This document shows, piece by piece, positions 1 to 11,774 of a stretch of 64,000 nucleotides of DNA. Below the pieces are notes generated by a model. It had not been told where the DNA came from. It worked only from the letters and a program-made list of their open reading frames with translations, and ran no database searches. This DNA comes from Dicyema japonicum (Eukaryota; Dicyemida; Rhombozoa; Dicyemidae): assembly GCA_011109175.1 (NCBI GenBank), contig RDEW01000019.1, positions 158,172-222,171 of the forward strand, written 5' to 3'. The position numbers were made by a program, and so were the translations under genes. Each line of letters begins with the position of its first letter. The stretch's first letter is position 1.

Positions 1-400
1 CTATTGAAGAGATTCCCACAAGTCTAAAAACTGGACTTTGTTCCGCCGACATTAAGTTGACTTATGATAGTGGATGGTCTGTTTCCGCGACCGTGGAATG
101 TGTGATAAAACAGCTAATAAAACAAAACTTAAAAAAAAATTAAACAGATAAAGTTAAATATGGCACGTGGCGGTCGAAGTTAGTGTGATGCTGTGAATTA
201 AAGATTATACGTGGCGTCGAAGTTGTGTGATGCTGTGATACATAAATATGATTCTTCTGTTCCTCCCCTATTGGTTGCAGGAGCTTGAATTGCTAGCGTG
301 CGTTATGTGGTTCACCATCCCTGGTGGCAACAGATATAATTCTAAATTATATGCAAAAAGGACCATTAGTCAACACCATCCAGAAGAGTTCCCTTGGACG
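1..400. other. AT-rich stretch without a supported gene
   Basis: I see no coding signal here. Around 164-243 a unit of about 43 bp (containing acgtggcg...gtgatgctgtga) is present twice in imperfect tandem. The rest is simple AT-rich sequence with oligo-A runs. Confidence 0.5.
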
Positions 401-520
401 GCACTTCCTTAAAGTCCAAGCATGCCTTTATCCTTCAAGTCAAAGACTGCTGAGGGAGGCCGGGATCACCAGAATTTTTTCATTCTGGCTATGACGGTGT
501 TTTTTGGTTCAATAAATTTA
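400..520 (+). repeat. Dispersed repeat family C, fragment
   Basis: The core gaggccgggatcacc followed by an AT-rich tail recurs at about 6190-6270 (opposite strand), 35040-35130 and 57690-57870 on the plus strand, each time with variable 5' ends. This looks like the 3' part of a retroposon whose source element is not complete in the window. The pattern is seen directly; the class is inferred. Confidence 0.5.
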
Positions 521-734
521 AATTTAAAAATTTAAAGTAATTTATTTTAATTTTAAAACAAACAAAAGGAGTTAGTTAACAACAAATTCCATTTTCATTT
601 TGACAAGTTTAAAAACTAATCTCCGATTTTCAAACACTCTGACATGAAAACGTGACCGCCCAAAACGCATTCCATCGTTTTTTTTGATTGCCACCGTAGG
701 CTCCTATTGGGCATTCCAATTTAAATAACTTAAG

Positions 735-1560
735 TGTGTTTATAGTATTTGCTCACAACTCCATCCCAAGTAAGGACTATTGGGACCACATGCACTTTCG
801 CTTTGTGTATTATACCCAGCTCACTTGCGAGAAGATCGTACTTGCGGTCTTTCTACACTTCGACATGTTTCAAAGAATCCTGGGAGGTTATTCCCACCTC
901 TATTAGCGTTATTATGTTCTTGATTTTGTCATACACGATTATATCCGGCTTGTCATTCTCTATTCTCGTATCAGTAACTATTGTTGCATCAACGCGAATT
1001 TCCACAAATTCAGTTACAACCGTTGATTGTACTGAATGAGTCTTTAGTTTTTTCGTTTTCTTTATTCCATACTGTTTGCACATGTTAATGAAAAGTACCT
1101 TCTCTGACGATCTACTCAGTTTTCTAAATCCAATACATCTTGATTGCTTACTATTACTTCTGACAATGGCTATCGAGATACGCTCTCGAAACCATCCAAT
1201 CTCATTTAGATCCTTAGTGATTTATTTGATAATTGAGCCCATCCGATGGAAGAGATCGCCCACTTGTGGGTCGAGGATTCCTGATGTATCAACAGCGAAT
1301 GAGATACACAATGATCCTCCGAAATGCTTCAGTACTTCCACTTCTGATCCTCAGCTTCCATAAAAGAATGACTTGGGTCTGAGACTAAAGTGAGCATTTC
1401 GTCGGAGAATACGTATCAACACATGTAGCATCCCAAACCAGGTTCCGACGATTAGCAAAAAGGAATGTTGTCATCCCGTTGGGGCGTTTGCCATCACTCC
1501 GTGTGAGATTAGTTGACTCCAAAGTCAGTGATCAAATAGGATCAGATAAAATTGAAAATC
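735..1560 (-). mobile_element. Decayed non-LTR retrotransposon, C-terminal region
   Basis: Read on the minus strand, about 1560-1090 matches the extreme C-terminus of LINE family A (a degraded RERISIAIVRSNS block, compare RISLAVVRGNS in the copy ending at 22099). From 1083 to 735 it matches family C: KPDIIVYDK, then an acidic E about 12 residues on, then KYDLL, then VPIVLTWDG. The PD...E spacing recalls restriction-enzyme-like endonucleases of some LINEs. Stops and frame changes mark it as dead. Class is from motif recognition; no full-length element is present here. Confidence 0.6.
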
Positions 1561-2380
1561 ACCATGGTTTCTGAATATCACATTCCCATCGGAATATCAC
1601 ATTCCAGAGGATCTCGTAAATGCTATGAGTTGGAATACTATTATAGCTTCAGTCACCAGCTTCGTACATGTTGATGAAGTTTGGAATATTATTATTATTA
1701 ATGAATTCAATTGATTCATTATTTAAAATAATTATTTACCATAACTAATAAAATATTATTTATTCAAAATGAGTTTTATTATAAATATTATATTCTTAAA
1801 GCATCTAGTATTCTTATATAAAATCTTAATGTAATGTAAATTCTGCTCGATTCTTGAAATAAAAATTTCGTTCTGTTTTCTACACATAACGCATAAATCT
1901 TTCGCCTTTTACTAAAGATTTCCGTGTGTAGGGATATCAATGAATAACTTATTTTTGTGCCTCTTTTGAGGTTTAATTTTAACAATTGACTGTATTAATT
2001 TGACACTCGTTTTAGATGAGTTTGATTGATTACTCATTCTTATGTTTAAACTACTTTATCTATACCGTGGAGATCAGTATATCGAACAGAACTGTTATGT
2101 CCATTTATTGTGTTCTATGTCATACACTATTACACTTGTGCATTCAACCTGCGCACCTAAACGTCGTGGAGACTAATGTGATAAAGTCTATTTATGCAGA
2201 AGTGGAAAATAGTATTATGAATCTTATGAAGACTATACTGAATAGTGTTAACTTCTTCAAGGAAATCAATGAGCATGCGACTTCCTCACATAATTATTAT
2301 ATAGGACTCGATGGAAAGCGATTTGGGCGTTCACGTTTGCATGTCGGAGTACTTGTCAAAATGAAAATGGAATTTGATGT
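1561..2380. other. No supported gene; one unrecognised ORF
   Basis: A 135-codon open frame runs 2016-2423 on the plus strand (LCLNYFIYTVEIS near the start, RFGRSRLHVGVLV near the end). Its last 15 or so codons run into dispersed repeat family A, and I recognise no domain. The flanks are very AT-rich (1680-1860). It may be chance or an exon of an unknown gene. Confidence 0.3.
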
Positions 2381-2715
2381 TTATTTATTAACCCCGGATA
2401 CACCGAGAAAGAAGTTAAAGTAAACAACTAATTAAGTGTATCCAGTTTCCACTTCTACAAAAACAGAGTCCATCAGGAATTAGCATAAAGGGTAAGACGT
2501 CATTACATGCAGTTGTGGAAACCCCTCCAGTGGAGTGGGAAGAGCAAATGATCCTTTTTCATGCCGGCCTGGCACTGGGCGTCACCTAGACAGGTGGATC
2601 ACATGACGCCACTCTATTAGGAAGAGAGAGGAGGAACAGACAAGCAAGCAGAAAAATTAAACCAATTAACCACGCAGCACCACATGGCGCCACGTGGCAA
2701 AAATGATTTAAATAA
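2380..2715 (-). repeat. Dispersed repeat family A, near full length
   Basis: The most complete copy of a roughly 320-bp element. On the minus strand it runs from a CACGTGGCGCCATGTGG-type near-palindrome (about 2680-2698), through ACATGCAGTTGTGG / CCACTCCACTGGAGGGG blocks, to a tail ending in ttaataaataaa. Other copies or parts are at 8765-8930, 11775-12085, 24265-24345, 26735-26900 and 57890-58085, in both orientations. No ORF, no terminal inverted repeats and no clear tRNA head, so a SINE or a small non-autonomous element is possible. Confidence 0.6.
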
Positions 2716-4112
2716 ACTACTTTAATTTTATATATTTTAATTTTTCATAATCTAAAACTTAATTTGATAGTAAATATTGGGGAAAAAATAAACCATCAAA
2801 ATTAGTTGAGTCAGCATAAAATAGAATTTTTTTAATTTTCGCACTAAAATAAAGAAAAGTAGTAATTGCCTATAAAAATTCTGCTATTTTGTCTTTTTCT
2901 GACTTGTTGTAAGCCATGAGGGTCGACTTCAATGAGATTCTTTATATCCGTTCACAAAAAACATTTAAAAAATATACATTTCCCACGATTTCTGGAATAA
3001 TTAAATCGGGAACCTCGGAAAAGTCTCAATTCGTCAGATAAATTGTAGGATCTCCCACAAATGATCAATCATTGCAGTATTTGCTCCAAGTGGAGTATTT
3101 TCAAGTGCCAAAAGTAACTCGTTGTATTTTCATGACAGTTTTGATGTCTTGTGCTTCCATAAGAGTTTCCAGAGTAGTCGGTCCGGTTCCGATTGTTTCG
3201 GTAGTATCACCATCCCCAATAAGTTTCTTTACCATCGAAGAGATGTCTCTGCATTTCAGGTTCTTTTTGAATAAAGTGAGTAGGCCTCCATCTCTTCTCT
3301 TTTTACGGTCCACCCAAATAGTCTTGTATCAAGGAATGAGGGAGTGTGGCCATTTAAAGTTAGTTTGGTCTCTTAAATCATAACCACGTTTTTCATGTGA
3401 ATTTCCAGTAGTAGAGTTCCCTGACCTCTCCTTTAATCCCGTTGATATTCAATTGAAGAACAGTGAAGTTACTTTCTCTTAGCTGGGCTGAGGATTTCCT
3501 ATACGAAACACGTCGCCTGGGATGAGAATGTCAAGAGAGGAGAATTCTGTGAAGAGTAACGAACTTGAAGGATATTTTAGTGAAATTCTATTCACAGAAC
3601 AATTACTTCCTCAATAAAATATGCGGAACTCTCCTAGTCTTGGATGAAACCAAGATGTTGGGATTTAACTTTATGACTTACAGAAATTGAAAAAAGCATT
3701 AGACACCATAAGGAAACTTAATCCTGCAGTCCCGATATGATACCAACTGTTGTAAAGAGATCGTCCTTTGGGGAACAAAACTAGGAGAACAAAATCGAAA
3801 AGCATAGTAATCGTTCAAGAGCCACCTTGTCTTGTTACAAAATAACCAGCCTTATGACACTGGCAACCCCTTTCGAGACCCTTATCTGGAGACCGTCGGC
3901 ACTAGGATCTCACACGGAAAATCCCCTGAACAGCGTACTAATGTATAGAGTGTAGGACAAAGGGAGGAACAACAGGAGAGGATTAGGACGCTTTTGGAGA
4001 TGCTGAATCACATGACGGGTCTTTTTACAATTAACTGACTTTATGTATTTTCCAGGCAAAAAATGTCATAATCATCCTACGAAAACTTTTGTCTTCCGTA
4101 ATTCAAAGATAT
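2716..4112. other. Gene-poor interval with weak LINE-like traces
   Basis: AT-rich to about 3010. A 70-codon minus frame at 3101-3313 (LIGDGDTTETIGTG) faces a 103-codon plus frame; neither resembles a known domain convincingly. 3400-4110 has many stops in all frames. I see no gene, though a decayed LINE endonuclease is possible near 3290-3340. Confidence 0.35.
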
Positions 4113-5568
4113 CTAATTTACTAAAATATTAGATTGACGTGACACTAAATTTGTCATAAAACAACTATAAAACAAAAATTTATACGTTAAGAGAGCACAC
4201 AAGTGAACAGTAAGGACGTTGGTAGAGTCAAGATCCCGTGACCCCAGAGCTGATTGGTTAGCCAGTATTCGTATATCTGCTCTAGTAATCGGTCTCCAAT
4301 ATCTCATACTCAAAATAGGTTGGCCACACTGACAGGAAGAAGCAGTCAGCAAATACATCCTCGTAATAAGGGGACCAGCCGAGTCGGAGTTATTCAGCAA
4401 AAAATCACGGATTCTTTGCACAACGGGGGACATTTTCCCCTTCAATTTAGTCGCAGAATACTGACTGATAAAGTAACTCCTCAAAATAGCGCGACCACAA
4501 AAATCCTTGAGCGAAACTATGGACTCGGAAACGGGGGGTTCTCTGCTTTGAGTTTGAATGGTCACTCGTTCGTATATGGCAGTAATAGGCTGGGATAAAG
4601 GTTCCATGACGAACGTGGGGAGTTGGACGATGGGATTGGAACTAAAATCCAGCTTCCTAAAAATCCAAAATGCAGTAACCTAAGATTTCTTAGATGATAA
4701 AGCGAGTCGGGGATAAATTGGAGGGAATTTTCTGATAGGTTGAGCTCCACGAGGTCAATAAACAGAAAAAAGTGGGGTTCAATCAGTTTAATATTATTCC
4801 TGCAGATTTCCAGGGATTTCAAAGATTTTTGAAAGTTGCCTAGAATACAAAAAAAACTTGACCTCGGCATACCAGTCCCGGGAGTACAGTAATACAGTTG
4901 TCACTCAAAATCAGGTGCTGAAGAGACAGGACACTAAGACTGGCTGGAAATTTAGTCAAGTTGTTGTTGGAGAGATCACAAAACTACAAATAAGAGGGAA
5001 AAAACTGTCAGGTTGACGACGGAATTAACAAATCGGTTAATAAAGTCATAGTCCGAATGGGAAATAGTCAATCTGGAGATATTCTTCAAGTCTTGTTCAC
5101 TGTACAAGGCAGGAACATTTCCACGGGATATCTTGAGCTCGCAGTTAACCCGCCTCAGCTAGAAATGATCAAAGTCAAAGACCTTTGCCGGCATGGTGAA
5201 TTCTGGGACATCAGAATGGGGACGCTTCCCAGATGCTTCATTGCAGTAACGAACAAGTGTGGCCGCATCTTCAGGAGTTGCCTGAAATTGTTTAAAATGC
5301 AAACATTTCTGATCAGAACTGTCCGTCCTGGATTTGAGAAGGATAAAGTAGCCTTTCCTTGACTGGTGAAGTTCCCGTGAACGGATGCTATGTTTTCCTA
5401 CATAATGAGAAATATTCATACCAAGGGGAAGATATATTTTTTAGAGTTTATGTGATTTACGACTATGAATTCCCGTTCTCCCTTAGTTCTTAAGGAAACT
5501 GTCGATTTCTTAAATCTGTAAATTGACGTCCTTAGTCCTGGTTCGACCACCGCCACCTCGCACTCCAT
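4113..5568 (-). CDS. LRR1: LRR1, leucine-rich repeat substrate receptor of CUL2 ubiquitin ligase
   Basis: Homologue of LRR1 (PPIL5), which joins elongin B/C and cullin-2 and, in animals, ubiquitylates the replicative CMG helicase for its removal at replication termination. Exons on the minus strand: 5568-5422, 5397-5251, 5224-5183, 5158-5006, 4983-4863, 4839-4680, 4656-4186 and 4164-4113. They give 430 residues (human about 414). The seven introns are 24, 26, 24, 22, 23, 23 and 21 nt, all GT-AG, and every junction keeps phase. The N-terminus (MECEVAVVEPG) and the GKAT block match the family. Leucine-rich repeats cover about residues 160-270 (DLSNNNLTKFPASL, LNLSENSLQFIPDSL). A BC-box SLKDFCGRAI is at 305-314 (elongin C binding), and the terminal Cys motif CQCG at 365-368. 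No in-frame stop once spliced. An alternative ATG at about 5419 would lie inside intron 1 and is rejected. Confidence 0.93.
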
Positions 5569-6180
5569 TTTTTTAATGAATAAATTTTTATTTTTTAAAT
5601 TAAAAAATTATTAAATATTAAAAAATTAAATAACTTTCCAACTGTTCCAGAGACAACTGTATTCAAAAAATGATCTCCTGAGTCAGTATGAAGTTACTTC
5701 AACTCATCAATAAACTCACTCTACACTTAACACATACAACACACGGTCAGCTATGGATGCGCTGCGTGTGGTACGGTTTATCTTAAACGAATCTAAAGTA
5801 GATCTTCGATTTCTTAGTAACAGTTAAAATAACCATCGACGTTTCTCGACAATCTTATTCGGCCGACGCCATTCAGATCTTTCTGGAGGGAATGGGCGCT
5901 CAAGTGATACCCCCGAAGCACCGGTGTGTTAAATAAAAATAAAGCCACATGAAAAATTGGTTGTCATTTTACTCCCCTATGACCTTCAGACAACACGTGA
6001 GCATCATGCTGCCTTTTTGTCAAAGAAAACACAACATCCTAAAGCGACTCCTTGAGAAAATTTGACTCCGACCTTACCCTTTTCGAGACCAAAGTGAGGA
6101 GAAAGAACAAGCGCTTCATCTCGCGTAAACGTCTGCTAGTAACGTAAGCCTACAGAAAGTACGTGATCTACTGTTAGGAT
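5569..6180. other. LRR1 upstream region and unassigned sequence
   Basis: The first 100 bp upstream of the LRR1 start codon are almost pure A/T (5570-5640) and probably hold its promoter; no motif is distinctive. A short plus-strand reading (about 5755-5930) includes SADAIQIFLEGMGAQVIPPKH but breaks frame, and I cannot assign it. Confidence 0.3.
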
Positions 6181-6184
6181 TTAT

Positions 6185-6400
6185 TTTATTTATTTAAAAC
6201 CAAGAATCACCAACAAAATAAAATAAAGCGGGGGCTGTCAGGTGATCCCGGCCTCCTTAACCAGCGAGGATTACATACCGAAAATGAATTATTGAAAACA
6301 CCCAGGATCACACTATGGCCACGTTTTCGTTTTCTTAAGCTTCCATAGCATTGTTTGCCGGAACTGCTTGATCCATTCTTAAGATATTCCAAATAACTTC
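6185..6400 (-). repeat. Dispersed repeat family C, minus copy
   Basis: The reverse complement carries gaggccgggatcacctgaca and then an AT-rich tail, as in the 57690-57870 copy. A 61-codon minus frame here (6207-6392) reads through the repeat and is not taken as a gene. Confidence 0.5.
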
Positions 6401-7480
6401 TACCTCTTCCTTTAGGCCGTCAGTTCAATTGAATTCTATATTCCGTAAAGTTCTTTGTTACAAATCTTTTCTGGAATCTTAGCTGACCTTAGCTGATTTC
6501 TGTGTGTAAGTTTATTTTTCCAGTGTGACTGATTGACGCCCCATGTTCCAGAATTTTACAGAAACCCAGCGAGGCAATTTTGTCTTCAATGATGCATGAG
6601 GACTACTCATCCATCTGGACTTCCTCACTCTTCTCAATGTTTTTTTCAGTTGACTGGCCTTCTTTTTTCATTTTTGTCCGTTTTTTCGATATTCATTTTC
6701 GATGACAATTTGTAGAATATTTAGGGTATTACGGAACTCGACCTTAGTTTCTTTTAAAGAACATTGAATTTTACAATTTTTCTGACAGCATCGCAAAGAA
6801 ACTTCCCCCGATACAAATAGACCACATTGATGTTGTCTGATTCAGCAGTTTTCCCACATCAATTATCTCAGAGAATTCAGTTGTTAGTAAAATTTGTACT
6901 TACGTAACTCAAGGTGATGGTCAACAGCCTCTCCAATCCAGGAGGCGTTGGTGTCCCTCACTGCATTGAGGCCACCAACCATTCGACGTGAAACGAACTG
7001 ACTCTTGGATCCCTTTTCCTTAACTATTTACTAAGTTATTCAGAAGATCTTGGCTCCGTTAAATATATGGTCCAAGACGATGGAACAATCAGGGAGACGT
7101 TCGATTATCGAGCCTCTAAAATCCGCTATTTCCACTTTACCAGTACTTAGCCTACTAATAAACACGCAGATGCAGAGATTATATATGTTAGCTTTCCACT
7201 AAACGAGTTCGCCTTCTAAAAGAACTTAGAGTCCTTGTTTTAATTTATGCACGTATAGTCGATATTATCTCTCATATTTTTAATAAAAAACTATAGGAAA
7301 CTAGTTGAGCCACAGTTGAGCTGCATGAGCTTGATCCCCATACTAAGTTCCTCTCCTTTCTACCTCTTTCCGGAAAACCTGGAGAATTCAACAATCATAT
7401 CGCCAAGGCTATTGAAGAAAATGAAGGTCAACTTCGATAGTATTGGATGATTCAAGCATTCTTACCCGTCAGATTTGGGG
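6401..7480. other. No supported gene
   Basis: No frame above 60 codons and no motif that I recognise. The composition is like the surrounding intergenic DNA. 7260-7480 becomes LINE-like just before the better-supported fragment that follows. Confidence 0.4.
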
Positions 7481-7489
7481 GCTTCTGTT

Positions 7490-8060
7490 GTGGACGTTTT
7501 TAGTCTTCCTTCCTGTCCTCTTTATCGAGCAAAAAATTTCTATCCGGACTGTTCTTCCAGATTTCTGCAAATCCACTCTGGACGACAAACTTGCTGATGG
7601 GCTGAAGAGTTAGTCGGGGGCCTTTGAAAAAAACCCCTCTCGATCCACACAGATTGAGGAACTGGACTAACATTCGTACAAGACTACTCAATCGACCATT
7701 TTGGAAACGGACGACTTGCACCGTCAGGCTTGCTTTCAATCATCCTCTTCCCCCCGCAGCGGTGCTGCTGAACGTGTTTGGTTCCCTTCTGGAACAGGAC
7801 CTCTTCCGAAATTTTATATCGATTCGTCTTAGGATCGACCTGTGCCAACCTCATCAGTGCCGTTTTGGATCCGTTATGGATTGCAAAGGAGTTCACCAGC
7901 TTTCTTGACGTCTCAGAAATGCCCGGTTCCCAGGTATGCCGGTTGTGAAACACTATCTTGAGGCAGCTGGATTCCCGTCATCTCTGGATCGTGGAGATGG
8001 AAAGCATCATGACGGGATAAATGACGCCACTACCCCCCTTTAGCAGATCTCATAAGATCC
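7490..8060 (+). mobile_element. LINE family A remnant, C-terminal part
   Basis: A plus-strand frame at 7624-7908 aligns by eye to the C-terminal region of the 20.2-22.2 kb LINE copy: SIRLRIDLCQPHQCRFG (compare SIRLGLKVCQPHECRCG), followed in other frames by an AAGFPSSLDRGDGKHHDGI-like stretch (compare EPTGLSRDDGKRPDGI). Several frameshifts and stops. The element is dead. Confidence 0.7.
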
Positions 8061-8366
8061 TAGGCGATTTTTGACATGCGCATATGCTCCTCGCCTCGAA
8101 TTGAAACTGTTGTGACAAAATGGTGGAAGACCAATGTATTGAACAATCTTGGTTATGGAATATTGGAAATCACCATATTCTAAAAACTCTCTACAAACAG
8201 TAATTTGGACCATGTTCTATTACCTATACACGTGGGCTCGAAAAACGAACATTGGACCATGATATGGTGATATGAGTGAAATTTTCACTAAATTTCACTT
8301 TGAAAGACTGGGAGATTGATATGAACACGTTGAGCCGCAAAATATAAATATCCTAACAAAACGAGG

Positions 8367-8765
8367 TCATTCTACGGAAAGCTTCTCATAACTATGTAAG
8401 GTGCCACTCAGCATATCGTGAGAGTGTTGTACGAGCATTATATCAAAACATGCACTCCTTATGCATACATCAAATATAGAAAAGACAACAGATATACAAA
8501 ACATAGAGTGACGGGAAAGAGAATCACTTGCGAGCGAAAAGATTGCCTTCAAACACTCTGGAATTCTTAGCTTAAGCAGTGCAGGATGGCTGTTGATCCA
8601 TGACCAAACAGTTCTATGTACATCACGAACTTTTTGGGGCTCAAAGGAGAAACATCGAGCAAAGTTGAGGGTTTTAGTAGAACATGTCAGGATCACATTC
8701 ATTTGATTCCCATAAGGAGAACCTCTCCAAAAAGAAGCCAATGTAATGGATACAGCAAATGACAA
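8367..8765 (-). other. Unrecognised 132-codon open reading frame
   Basis: An uninterrupted minus-strand frame that starts within a family A repeat and ends TAG at 8367. The translation is hydrophobic and rich in Ser, Cys and Phe (VWSWINSHPALLKLRIPECL), with no domain I know. Because its start lies in a dispersed repeat it could be chance or part of an unclassified element. The interval 8061-8366 upstream on the plus strand is featureless. Confidence 0.25.
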
Positions 8766-8930
8766 TTTTTCGAGTCACCATGGCATTGAAGGCCACGTGA
8801 GACGGGTGGATCACATGACGCCAAATTGATAGAAGAGCTATAGATAATGAGCCATGGTAAGTAAGAGGAAGTTTCGACTAAGCAGATAGTGGAGAAATTA
8901 AACCCATTGGACATAATTTATTTACATAAC
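8765..8930 (-). repeat. Dispersed repeat family A, partial copy
   Basis: Shares the gacgggtggatcacatgacgcca block and adjacent sequence with the copy at 2380-2715. Truncated at its CACTCCACTGG side. Confidence 0.55.
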
Positions 8931-9059
8931 CGGAAAATAGCAAATTATAAAAAATCGCAAAAAAGCATTTTTTTCATTTTTTCATCTAAAATTAAAAAAG
9001 TGTATATAAAAAATAATTTAATTAAGTAATTTTTATTAACCTAGTGGCCACGTGGTGTC

Positions 9060-9320
9060 ATGTGGCTATTTGATTTAAGATTTATCTTACTCAGGAGACA
9101 CCCAATGCCTGGTCAGCATTCAAAAGGATCCGTCTATTCATTCCACTTGGAGACAATTTTGTTTCCTGCGACGAGTTCTGGAATCGATCTAAGCTCCCCT
9201 AACAACGCTATCTGGATAACTGTGGTTAGTTGAGGATTGGAACTAGTCAGTATCAGAAAATTGGTTAGTAATGATTTACCCTGGACTTTGGAATAATTTA
9301 ATTAATACCAAAATAAATGT
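9060..9320 (+). repeat. Dispersed repeat family D
   Basis: Shares gacgagttctggaat, a ggttag...tggtttacc-like block and tttggaataatttaatt with 44440-44610 on the same strand. The 5' part (cacgtggtgtcatgtgg, about 9050) also resembles the family A head. Function and class unknown. 8931-9050 is AT-rich and empty. Confidence 0.45.
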
Positions 9321-9384
9321 TGAAAAGCATGTTAGTTAATAAAGCTAACTTTTAAAAGACGTTGTAAACATATTCCGTTATTTT

Positions 9385-10375
9385 CTAAAGTAAAAAACAT
9401 AAAAACCTTCCCAGATTCATCATACAACCGTGATCGTGAGGATCATGTTTGACATTTTCGGCTAAATGAGTATTCCCTTCATCTTCTTTATAAAGAGCGA
9501 TCTTAAACAAAGAGTGCCCTTTGATCATGATGTTATCGAATGTATGCTCAAAAAAGTGGTTGTCGTAAATATTTTCCACATATTTCCAATTTTTATCGTC
9601 ACATCCTTACACATCATCAGTTAGTCTACATTTCCGAGATTTTCCAGTAGAATTTAGCCGAAATGAGAACCCTCGATATTTATTTGAATTTGTTTAATCG
9701 CCTTGGAGTACTCGTCTTCCCACAAATCTCTTTGAACAGCATTTATTTTTGCAAGTTGATTTTTATAATCTTGAATTTTCTAAATATTTACGAATTTTGG
9801 CATAACATTCTCGTGAGCAGCTAATAAAAATTTTAGTTAATCTCTGAATTTATTGTTTTTGTCACAAATATTAAATTTTCTCAGTTGTTCTCGCGTAAAC
9901 TTCTAAAATTAAGCAGATTTCCACATCTTTGAGTTCCGAGAGAATTTTGTTTAAAATTTTTATTTTGGCCTGATCCATCTTGTTTTTTTCGTCAATCAGG
10001 CAAATCCTCTGTTTTAACGTGCCTATTTTTATTTCCTTCGAACACTTCTTCTACGTTCAAAATTATTTGGTAGTTTTTGCTTTCAACGTCTTTTTCTAAC
10101 AAATCAAGCCTAATTTCAGAATATTAGACTCTCTCGGTGATTAACGACAAAATATCTTCATCTAACCTTTTCTGCTTAGCATTTTGATTCTAATCTCCTC
10201 ACAAGCGTTGATCAGTTCATTGGTTTGGGAGATTTCGGATACGTAAATATGCTTCACGTTTGATGTCTCGGTGTTTAGAAATTCTCTCAAAATTGTCAAT
10301 TTTTGCAACATTTGGTAATATTTGAAACAGTTGTCGAAGGGGTCCTCCTACCGTCCCCTCCCAACTCAATTGCTG
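9385..10375 (-). pseudogene. Decayed coiled-coil-like coding region, unrecognised
   Basis: On the minus strand, runs of 30-60 protein-like codons follow one another in shifting frames. From the 5' end they are: DNCFKYYQMLQKLTILREFL, then LITERV-stop-YSEIRLDLLEKD, then TLKQRICLIDEKNKMDQ, then INAVQRDLWEDEYSKA, and finally the 9579-9385 frame (YDNHFFEHTFDNIMIKGHS). The composition (K, E, I, L, N, Q) suggests a long helical protein. Unlike the confirmed genes, the breaks cannot all be repaired with GT-AG introns of about 24 nt, and a TAA and a TGA lie inside the best frames. I therefore read it as a pseudogene. I do not recognise the family. Confidence 0.35.
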
Positions 10376-11230
10376 AAGATTAACTTGAAACCTCTTCTCC
10401 TAAGAATAAAGTGATGTCCGCGATGGTAGGACGTGTGGTGAAAATGGAAGAGGTATATTTCTCCACTTTTCTTCTGAAGTGAAAGACTTTAATAGAATAT
10501 TTGGGGTGGAGTTAGTCGGGACAAGCAGACGTTCTCCCTTGGGTTCTTTCCTTGACTTAATTAGTTGTGACTATTTGTGCTGGGTGGTTAAGGTGGTGAG
10601 GTACCTTTATGCACGAAATATCTTCATCTCAAGATATATAAACTTATTTCACTTCTTTTGTAAATATTTAAAATGATGGACTCAAAAGACAGTGGATATG
10701 CAAAGTTAGAACAGCGAAGCGCTAAATACTAGGAAGGTTTAAATCCCGTAAGGAAAAAAATTGGGGGAACTTGGAAAAATCTACCTTGAGAAGGAACGAG
10801 ACAATTCCCGAATGTTCTATATTCTATAAACGCACGAATTATACCGGAGGGGTTGGGACAGTGACGTCCCCCTATAACACATTGTGTTAAATGAACGCTT
10901 GAAAAAAGGAACTTTCGCTCGGTTGTGTGGACAGTGGAGGACCACAGACGTTGGATGGCGCACTGGGATCACCTAACTGTTTGACGTTATTTCTATCTTT
11001 CTTTCCCAGCGATCTCGGTACTAATAATAAATAGACGCTTGTCTATTCTAACGACTTTTCATTCTAACCTTAACGCCAAAGGATTAGATGACCATTAAAG
11101 AGAAGCTTAGAAAATATTGAATTTAATGTGTTATCTTCTGAGCCAAAAATCAGAGATAGACTAAATGAATTTAATATTGAAAGTATCGCCAATATCAAGT
11201 TCACTGATATCGAATTGATATAAGCATTCC
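10376..11230. other. No supported gene; contains a repeat shared with 63.3-63.45 kb
   Basis: About 10930-11050 (acagacgttggatggcg...cacctaactgtttgacgt) recurs at 63340-63445 on the same strand (cagaccttggatggcg...aacctaactgtttgacgt). The rest has only short frames (for example 10479-10676) with no recognisable content. Confidence 0.4.
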
Positions 11231-11239
11231 TATTCGTCA

Positions 11240-11660
11240 GATTTAGGGCATCGCTTCATCACTGCTGTGCACATTTCTTTACCATCCTACCTGTTTTCAT
11301 TATCATGCAACACACATTCATTCAGTTTTTCTTCCTGATTACAGCAGGGTTGAGGAGTAGGTCTATGACATATGAAGAGACCCCCATATCAGATCCACAC
11401 AAATCGATCAACATGCCAACATAAATTACAAGATCCTTTTGGAAGCAAACGACCCACAGCGTCGGTCATGCATTCTGTCAGCTTCTTCTCTCTACAGCGA
11501 TACCTTGCAAAATGAATTCCCTTCCTCGTCAATTGGATGCCTTTTGGATCAAGAAGCCTTTGAGTAGGTCTTTCTGTCCGGCTTGGAGTCATCCCTGTCG
11601 ATGTGGATCGGTTTTGACCGCAAATGGCTTCATCCCTTTCTTATCGACACAACAGTTCTA
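11240..11660 (+). mobile_element. LINE family A remnant
   Basis: The plus-strand text reads as a very degraded version of the family A region upstream of its Cys-His motif (short frames with ILLEANDPQRRSCILSASS; compare the HRRACLLTARCEWSGAW block at about 21.4 kb). Many stops and frame changes. Confidence 0.5.
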
Positions 11661-11774
11661 TTACAAAAATACTTAATTAAAAATATGTATATTGACTAAA
11701 ATAACAAAGTTAGGAAACATTTAATATTTTTGATTCTAAAAACTATTTAAATTAATTAAATTTAATAGAAGATA

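Noticed and set aside
5159-5419. An 86-codon minus frame with its own ATG, taken at first as a small gene
   Set aside because: Its start lies inside LRR1 intron 1 and its frame is correct only for the 14 codons of exon 3. The homologous path uses exon 1 from 5568 and two introns.
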